From Solimonas_A sp052035235 (GTDB taxonomy: Bacteria > Pseudomonadota > Gammaproteobacteria > Nevskiales > Nevskiaceae): a stretch of 64,000 nt of DNA. The stretch lies in NCBI GenBank assembly GCA_052035235.1, contig JBPOHT010000050.1, positions 8,591 to 72,590 of the forward strand, given 5' to 3'. The notes beneath the pieces are model-generated. The model ran no database searches. It worked only from the letters and a program-made list of their open reading frames with translations, and was not told the DNA's origin. Every line of letters begins with the position of its first letter. The first letter of the stretch is position 1. This document shows, piece after piece, positions 58,756 to 64,000 of the stretch. The position numbers and the translations under genes were made by a program.

Positions 58756-60573
58756 TCAATGGGGCACCTTCAGCTTCTGCCCCGGCTTGATCACGCTGGT
58801 CTTCTTCAGGCCGTTGGCGGCGCGCAGTTCGTCCACCGAGACGTCGTAGCGTGCGGCGATGCCCGACAGGGTCTGGCCACTGGTGACCTTGTGCGTGCGG
58901 TACTGCGGCTTCTTGGCCTTCTTCGAAGGCTTGGCGCTGGCCGCGCGCTTCTCGGCGGTGGCTTCGGCCTGCTTCTGCTCGCGCGTCTGCTGCGGCTTGG
59001 ACTCGCCCAGCGCCACCGTCACGGGGCCGGGGCGGGACTCGGCATGCGGCGGCATCTTCAGCACCTGGCCCAGGCGCAGCTTGCTGTTCTTGCCCAGGTC
59101 GTTGGCGCGCATGATGGCGCCCTGGCTGACGCCGTACTGCTTGGCCAGTTTGCCCAGGGTCTCGCCGCGCTTCACGCGGTGCAGCAGGAACATCACGCGC
59201 TGGCTGTCGAAGCGCTGGCCGGCGTCGAGCTTGGCGTAGGCCACGTCGAAGCTCTTGGCGCTGCCGGCAGGCACGCGGATCAGGTGTCCCGGCGGCACGT
59301 AGAGCTTGCCCTCGATGACCTCGGGCCGGTAGGCGGGGTTGAGCTTGCGGAACAGTTCGTCGTCGGCGCCGCAGAGGCGGCGCAGCGTCTCGTAGGGTAC
59401 GTAGTGCTTGGTCTCGACCACGTCGAAGGCCACCGGCACGTTGCGCGTGACCTCGCCGAAATGCTTCTGGTGGTTGCGCTCCACGTCCGCCGCGGCCAGG
59501 AACTCGGCGTAGAAGTTCTTGGAGGCGAAGCCGAAGGTCTTGGCCTTGTAGTCGCGGATCAGGTCCGGCAGCACCGTGCCGCCGGTTTCGCGCAGGCCGC
59601 GCGACACGCCGCCGCGGCCGTGGTTGTAGGCCGTCACCGCCAGCGGCCAGGCGCCGAGCACGCGGTAGTCGTCGCGCAGGTGGCGCGCCGCGGCGTCGGT
59701 GGAGGTCCAGGGATCGCGCCGGTCGTCCACCAGGTTGTCCAGGCGCATGTAGATCTTCGCGGACGAGGGCATGAACTGCCACAGGCCGGCGGCGCCCACC
59801 TTGGAGTAGGCCTCGACGTTGAAGCTGGATTCCACCAGCGGCAGGCGCGTCAGCTTCACCGGCAGGCCGTAGCCGCGGAAGATGCGCTCCATTTCCGGCA
59901 GGTACTTGCCGGAGGTGGCCAGGGCCGCCTCGGTGCGCTCGTGCAGGCCGCGCTGGGCGCGCGTGGTGCCCATGGCCTTCTCGAAGCGGTTGTCGTCCTT
60001 GACGTCGGCGTAGAGGTCGAAGATGCGGCGCTCGTCGGCGTTCATCGTCTCCGGGTTGCGGCGCTTCTCATGCACCGACTTGAGCAGGCGCTCCACCTGC
60101 GACTTGACCCGCTCTTCCTCGCTGCTGCGCCAGGTGGCCAGCGCGAAGCGGTTCATGCGCACCGCGTCGCCGCGGAAGTCCAGCACGGCATAGACCTTGT
60201 CGGTGTATTCGGCGGAGTGCACCACGCTCTGCAGCTCGGAATACTCGCCGAAGATCCGGGTCCAGAACTCCACGCGTGGCTGCATCGAGGCATAGCGCGT
60301 AAAGGGCGAGGCCGGGTCTTCCGCCACGGTGACCAGGGCCTTGGGCGCCGGTGCCGCCGCGACGGGCGGTGGAGGCAGCGGAACCGCAGCCGGATTGGCG
60401 GCGGTGGGCGGCGCGGAAGGCGCAGTGGCCGGTGCCGCCGCGGCCGCGGTCGGCGGCATCGACAGCGTGGGCGACATCTCCAGTGTCGGCGGCGGTTCCG
60501 CGAGTGCGGACCCGCAACAGAGGGCGGAAACGATTAAGATGCTGCGACGCGTTCTGGAATTTCTGGCCGACAT
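58756..60573 (-). CDS. mltD: Membrane-bound lytic murein transglycosylase D-like protein with LysM repeats
   Basis: A 605-residue peptidoglycan-cleaving enzyme. A signal peptide at residues 1-25 (ILIVSALCCGSALA) is followed by a Pro/Ala linker, an SLT domain with the catalytic Glu in LPLVESSFN and GLWQFMPSSAKIY, and a middle region. Two clear LysM modules follow (HRVKRGETLGKLAKQYGVS and HKVTSGQTLSGIAARYDVS). The cysteines in SALCCGSALA could mark a lipoprotein, but the lipobox is not ideal. ATG 60573 suits the signal peptide. A 12-base tandem duplication (58736-58747 and 58748-58759) covers the stop codon. Confidence 0.9.
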   Translation of the reverse strand: MSARNSRTRRSILIVSALCCGSALAEPPPTLEMSPTLSMPPTAAAAAPATAPSAPPTAANPAAVPLPPPPVAAAPAPKALVTVAEDPASPFTRYASMQPRVEFWTRIFGEYSELQSVVHSAEYTDKVYAVLDFRGDAVRMNRFALATWRSSEEERVKSQVERLLKSVHEKRRNPETMNADERRIFDLYADVKDDNRFEKAMGTTRAQRGLHERTEAALATSGKYLPEMERIFRGYGLPVKLTRLPLVESSFNVEAYSKVGAAGLWQFMPSSAKIYMRLDNLVDDRRDPWTSTDAAARHLRDDYRVLGAWPLAVTAYNHGRGGVSRGLRETGGTVLPDLIRDYKAKTFGFASKNFYAEFLAAADVERNHQKHFGEVTRNVPVAFDVVETKHYVPYETLRRLCGADDELFRKLNPAYRPEVIEGKLYVPPGHLIRVPAGSAKSFDVAYAKLDAGQRFDSQRVMFLLHRVKRGETLGKLAKQYGVSQGAIMRANDLGKNSKLRLGQVLKMPPHAESRPGPVTVALGESKPQQTREQKQAEATAEKRAASAKPSKKAKKPQYRTHKVTSGQTLSGIAARYDVSVDELRAANGLKKTSVIKPGQKLKVPH

Positions 60574-60774
60574 TTGCTGCGAAGAATCCGGGCCGCGGTG
60601 CGCAGCCATCTCTGCGACGATATTAGTGTGCTGGTCCCTCATGCGCCATGTTGAAGCCGACGCGCGGACCGTGCAGCTTGCCGCATCGTCGCATGCGGGC
60701 GCTGCCTGATTGGTGTGAATATATATTACAAAGACAATATTATTCAACAATTAATAACATTGGATCGCCAACGC

Positions 60775-61722
60775 ATGACCCAGCCCTACGCCGCCCTCGA
60801 GCCCTATCGCACCCATCGCCTGCGCGTTTCCGAATTGCACGATCTCTACATCGAGGAGAGCGGCAATCCCCAGGGCAAGGCGGTGGTCTTCGTGCACGGC
60901 GGCCCCGGCGGCGGCTGCGAGCCCTGGCAGCGGCAGTTCTTCAATCCGCAGAAATACCGCATCGTGCTGTTCGACCAGCGTGGCTGCGGGCGTTCCACGC
61001 CGCATGCGGAACTGCGCGAGAACACCACCTGGGACCTGGTGGCCGACATGGAGAAAATCCGCGAGCTGCTCGGCATCGAGCGCTGGGTCGTATTCGGTGG
61101 GTCCTGGGGCTCGACGCTGGCGCTATCCTATGGCGTGACGCACCCGCAGCGCTGCCTGGCGCTGGTGCTGCGCGGCATCTTCCTGCTGCGCCGCGCCGAG
61201 GTCGACTGGTTCTACCAGCAAGGCGCCAGCTGGATCTACCCGGACGCCTGGGAGCACTACACCAGCGTCATCCCCGAGGCCGAGCGCGGTGATTTCGTGC
61301 GCGCCTACCACCAGCGCCTGACCAGCGAGGATGCGGCCGTGCGTCGCGCCGCCGCGCGGGCCTGGAGCATCTGGGAAGGCGCCACCAGCAAGCTGTTCCC
61401 GTCCACCGACCTGGTGTCGCGTTTCGGCGAGGACCGCTTCGCCGAGGCCTTCGCCCGCATCGAGTGCCACTACTTCGTCAACGGCGGCTTCTTCGAAAGC
61501 GACAACTGGCTGCTGGAGAACGTGCATCGCCTGAAGGGCGTCCCCGGCGTGATCGTGCAGGGCCGCTACGACGTGGTCTGCCCCATGAAGTCGGCCTGGG
61601 ACCTGCACCGCGCCTGGCCGGAGGCGGAACTCCACGTGGTGGCCGACGCCGGCCACGCAGCCAGCGAGCCCGGCATCCTGTCGCGGCTGGTCGAGGCCAC
61701 CGACCGCTTCGCCGGCCCATGA
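60775..61722 (+). CDS. pip: Proline iminopeptidase
   Basis: A 315-residue alpha/beta-hydrolase of peptidase family S33 that removes N-terminal proline. Family landmarks are HGGPGGGCEPWQRQFF (oxyanion region near residue 42), FDQRGCGRSTPHAEL, the nucleophile in GGSWGSTLAL (near 112), RYDVVCPM and the final His in DAGHAAS. ATG 60775 gives the usual MTQPYAALEPY start; the longer frame from 60715 runs through AT-rich promoter DNA. The stop overlaps the next gene (ATGA). Confidence 0.95.
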   Translation: MTQPYAALEPYRTHRLRVSELHDLYIEESGNPQGKAVVFVHGGPGGGCEPWQRQFFNPQKYRIVLFDQRGCGRSTPHAELRENTTWDLVADMEKIRELLGIERWVVFGGSWGSTLALSYGVTHPQRCLALVLRGIFLLRRAEVDWFYQQGASWIYPDAWEHYTSVIPEAERGDFVRAYHQRLTSEDAAVRRAAARAWSIWEGATSKLFPSTDLVSRFGEDRFAEAFARIECHYFVNGGFFESDNWLLENVHRLKGVPGVIVQGRYDVVCPMKSAWDLHRAWPEAELHVVADAGHAASEPGILSRLVEATDRFAGP

Positions 61723-63152
61723 GCACCGCCGGCACCACGATCGCGATCATCGGTGCCGGCTTCTGCGGCACGGCGCTGGCCGTGCAGCTGCTGCGCCGCC
61801 CGCCGGTGCTGCCGATCAAGGTCGTGCTGGTCAACCGATCGGGCCTGATGGCGCGCGGCGTGGCCTACGGCACGCGCATGGAAAACCACGTGCTCAACGT
61901 GCCGGCGGCGCGCATGGGCGTGCTGCCCGGCGAGGACGAGGGTTTCCTCGAATTCGCCCGGCGCCACGATCCGCGCATCGGCGGCGGCAGCTTCGTCTCG
62001 CGCCGGCTCTACGGCGACTACCTGGAAACCCTGCTCACCGAGGCCGCGGTCAACGCGCCCGCCGGCTGCCAGTTCCGCGCCGTGGTCGGCGACGTCGAGC
62101 GCCTGGTGCCCGACGGCCACGGCGGCGAGCTCTGGCTGGCCAACGGCGACCGCCTGCGGGCCGACCAGGTGATCCTGGCGCTGGGGCATTACGCGCCGGC
62201 CGATCCCGCGGTGCCGGAACCGCAGCGCGGCTTCTACTGCAGCCCGCGCTACGTGCGCGATCCCTGGCGGCCGGACGCGCTCTGGGGCGTCAAGTCCGAG
62301 CAGCCGGTGCTGCTGATCGGCAGCGGGCTGACCATGCTCGACATCGTGCTGGACCTGCGTGCCCGCGGACACGTGGCGCCGATCCATGCGCTGTCCCGTC
62401 GGGGCCTGCTGCCATTGGCGCACCGCGACCTGGAACTGCCACCGGTCTACGACGCGGAACTGCCGCGGCGCATGCTGGAGCGTCCCGGCGCGCGTCACTA
62501 CCTGCGTGCGCTGCGCGCGGCGGTCGCAGACGCCGCCCGGCAGGGCGGTGACTGGCGTGACGTCATTGGCGCGTTGCGTGGCCCCACCGCGACGCTCTGG
62601 CATGCCCTGTCCGAGGGCGAGCGTCGGCGCTTCATGCGTCACCTGCGTCCCTACTGGGAAGTGCACCGCCACCGCTGCGCGCCGCAGTTGGGCCAGCGCT
62701 TCGAGGCGGAGCGTGCCTCGGGCGGCCTGCACTTGGTCGCCGGCCGCCTCTGCGGCTTCGACGAGCGCCCGGATCGCGTGATCGTGGAACTGCGCCGCCG
62801 CGGCGCCACCACCGCCGAGCGGCTGGACGTGGGCGCGGTGATCAACTGCAGCGGCCCCGAGGCCGATACGCGCCGCTCACGCGAGCCGCTGCTGGCGGCC
62901 CTGCGCGGCGATGGCCTGGCCGTGCCTGACGAACTGGGCCTGGGCTTGCGCATCGACCCGGACAGCTATGCGCTGATCGACGAACAGGGCATCGCGTCGC
63001 CATGGCTGCGCTATGTCGGCCCCTTCCTGCGCGCCCGCGACTGGGAAGCCACCGCTGTGCCGGAACTGCGCCAGCACGTAACCCGGCTGGCCGACAGCCT
63101 GCGTGCGACCCTGTCGCAACCCGCCGGCGAGCGCCTGCGGTACCTGATCTAG
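61719..63152 (+). CDS. FAD/NAD(P)-binding protein (NAD_binding_9 type)
   Basis: A 477-residue flavoprotein. The dinucleotide motif IIGAGFCGTALAVQLLR is near residues 10-26, a GVAYGT segment follows, and a second nucleotide-binding glycine motif IGSGLTMLDIVLDLRARG is near residue 200. INCSGPEADTRRS and GLGLRIDPDSYALID mark the C-terminal half. This pattern fits the HI0933/NAD_binding_9 proteins, whose substrates are mostly unknown. It overlaps pip by ATGA. Its stop shares CTAG with the convergent thioesterase gene. Confidence 0.88.
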   Translation: MSTAGTTIAIIGAGFCGTALAVQLLRRPPVLPIKVVLVNRSGLMARGVAYGTRMENHVLNVPAARMGVLPGEDEGFLEFARRHDPRIGGGSFVSRRLYGDYLETLLTEAAVNAPAGCQFRAVVGDVERLVPDGHGGELWLANGDRLRADQVILALGHYAPADPAVPEPQRGFYCSPRYVRDPWRPDALWGVKSEQPVLLIGSGLTMLDIVLDLRARGHVAPIHALSRRGLLPLAHRDLELPPVYDAELPRRMLERPGARHYLRALRAAVADAARQGGDWRDVIGALRGPTATLWHALSEGERRRFMRHLRPYWEVHRHRCAPQLGQRFEAERASGGLHLVAGRLCGFDERPDRVIVELRRRGATTAERLDVGAVINCSGPEADTRRSREPLLAALRGDGLAVPDELGLGLRIDPDSYALIDEQGIASPWLRYVGPFLRARDWEATAVPELRQHVTRLADSLRATLSQPAGERLRYLI

Positions 63153-63670
63153 CTTTTCGCGCCCGACGCGCGCAGCGTGCGGATGTTCTCCGCATGCGCC
63201 AGGCGATTCTCGCGGCGCAACTGCGCCTCTTCGTAGCGCCGCTTCTCGTCCGGCGTTTCCGGCTGTAGCGACGCCACTGGCCGCGGCTTGCCGGCGCTGT
63301 CCAGTGCCACGAAAGTGAGATACGCGGAGAGGATGTGACGGCGGTTGTTGCCGTCGTAGCTCTGCGCGTCGACCTTCACGCCCACTTCCATCGAGGTGGT
63401 CCAGGCGCGATTGACCGCAGCATTGAAGATCAGCACATCGCCGCGCCGTGCCGGCGCCACGAAATGCACCGCGTCGACACTGGCGGTGACGCAGACGCCA
63501 CCGGCATGCCGGTCGGCCACCACGGCGGCAAAGCGATCCATCTGCGCCATGATCAGTCCGCCGAAGACGGTGTCGTTGGCGTTGAGGTCGTTGGGGAACA
63601 CCATGTAGACCTGCTCGCGAACGGCGGAGAAGGACACGGGGCGGGCAGGGAGGGCGATGGTCTGGTTCAT
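63149..63670 (-). CDS. Acyl-CoA thioesterase (hotdog fold)
   Basis: A 173-residue hotdog-fold hydrolase. The active-site segment PNDLNANDTVFGGLIMAQMDRFA is near residues 26-48, VDAVHFVAPARRGDVL follows, and AYLTFVALDSAGKPRPV lies in the last strand. It resembles the YciA/long-chain acyl-CoA hydrolase group. A TAGGAT box ends six bases before the ATG, so the message may be leaderless. The C-terminus is charged and helical. It converges with the FAD gene, sharing four bases. Confidence 0.92.
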   Translation of the reverse strand: MNQTIALPARPVSFSAVREQVYMVFPNDLNANDTVFGGLIMAQMDRFAAVVADRHAGGVCVTASVDAVHFVAPARRGDVLIFNAAVNRAWTTSMEVGVKVDAQSYDGNNRRHILSAYLTFVALDSAGKPRPVASLQPETPDEKRRYEEAQLRRENRLAHAENIRTLRASGAKS

Positions 63671-63676
63671 GTCGAT

Positions 63677-63682
63677 ATCCTA
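63677..63682 (-). promoter_or_regulatory. TAGGAT -10-like box before the thioesterase gene
   Basis: On the minus strand TAGGAT ends six bases before the ATG at 63670. It repeats the spacing seen at yciB, yciO and ihfB. Confidence 0.4.
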
Positions 63683-63700
63683 CCTCTCCGCTAGATGTTT

Positions 63701-64000
63701 CTCCCTCTCCCCGTTTACGGGGAGAGGGTTGGGGTGAGGGGCGCGCACTTTCCGCTAGAAGCCGCAGCAGTGGTGCCGGCGACTACGCCGGTCAGGAGCC
63801 GTTGATCTCTGTTGGTTTATTTCGCCTAAGGGCGAGTTACTTCTCTTTTCTTGTGAAAAGAGAAGTAACCAAGAGAAACACACCCTCCATCCGCGGCCCC
63901 GCTTTGGCGGGGCAACCTGCCTGGTGATCGAGTGCGACGGGTCGGGCCCACAGGCCATCCATGGCCTGAGGCCCCTCGGCCGGACATCCTGTCCGGCTCG
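63701..64000 (+). repeat. Multi-hairpin dispersed repeat, copy A (runs to window edge)
   Basis: Closely similar to 37307-37629, same orientation, and ending at the same internal point because the window stops. Its long stem (63836-63849 with 63856-63869) has 14 pairs and a six-base loop. The flanking hairpins CTCCCCG.., CCGGCG..CGCCGG, GCCCCGC..GCGGGGC, AGGCCAT..ATGGCCT and CCGGACA..TGTCCGG are kept. The element may continue past position 64000. No gene is seen in it. Confidence 0.9.

Overview
This window looks like chromosomal core DNA of a high-GC gammaproteobacterium. The order gyrA, serC, (serA), pheA, hisC, tyrA, aroA, cmk, rpsA, ihfB and the block yciK, mupP-like phosphatase, ubiG, mtaD, mtnA next to gyrA match the Pseudomonas-type arrangement. 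An unfused tyrA/aroA pair, short REP-like hairpins and many non-Pseudomonas neighbours suggest a Nevskiales/Xanthomonadales-type lineage. That assignment is inferred from synteny and not from a marker-gene search.

Left part (1-24.4 kb). The 3' end of ligA runs into an mscS channel gene. The yciB-yciI-bolA operon diverges from yciO. An M50 protease, trpS, scpA, scpB and rluB form a tightly overlapping plus-strand operon. A minus-strand operon follows: mtaD, ubiG, mupP-like phosphatase and a degenerate GGDEF/EAL protein, with yciK just downstream. mtnA diverges from mtaD. DUF2946, TonB receptor and PepSY genes form a metal-uptake unit ahead of gyrA, a ybaL-type antiporter and a vapBC toxin-antitoxin pair.

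Middle part (24.4-43.9 kb). serC and serA (serine), then pheA, hisC, tyrA and aroA (aromatic amino acids) lead into cmk, rpsA, ihfB, lapA and lapB. An extended SDR gene and a repeat-rich 730-base gap come next. hemC, hemD, hemX and hemY form an overlapping haem operon. A ferredoxin-reductase-like gene and an SDR gene diverge from one shared CATG.

Right part (43.9-64 kb). A minus-strand five-gene accessory operon, visibly poorer in G+C than its surroundings, is the most unusual locus. It encodes a TagD-type cytidylyltransferase fused to a ParB/SbnI-like domain, a methyltransferase, a CDP-glycerol glycerophosphotransferase-like protein, a YidC/Oxa1 paralogue and a membrane-anchored sulfatase/LTA-synthase-like transferase. 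Together they look like a pathway for a teichoic-acid-like phosphopolymer or phospho-substituent in a Gram-negative cell. Core-like genes follow: mscL, a TetR regulator, a patatin lipase, mprF with acvB/virJ, an MltD-type transglycosylase, pip, an FAD protein and an acyl-CoA thioesterase.

Non-coding signals stand out. Two copies of a roughly 300-320 base multi-hairpin repeat (37307-37629 and 63701-64000) share a stem with three compensatory base-pair changes. Seven genes have a -10-like hexamer exactly six bases before the start codon, which predicts leaderless mRNAs. No rRNA, tRNA, CRISPR array, insertion sequence or phage gene was seen.
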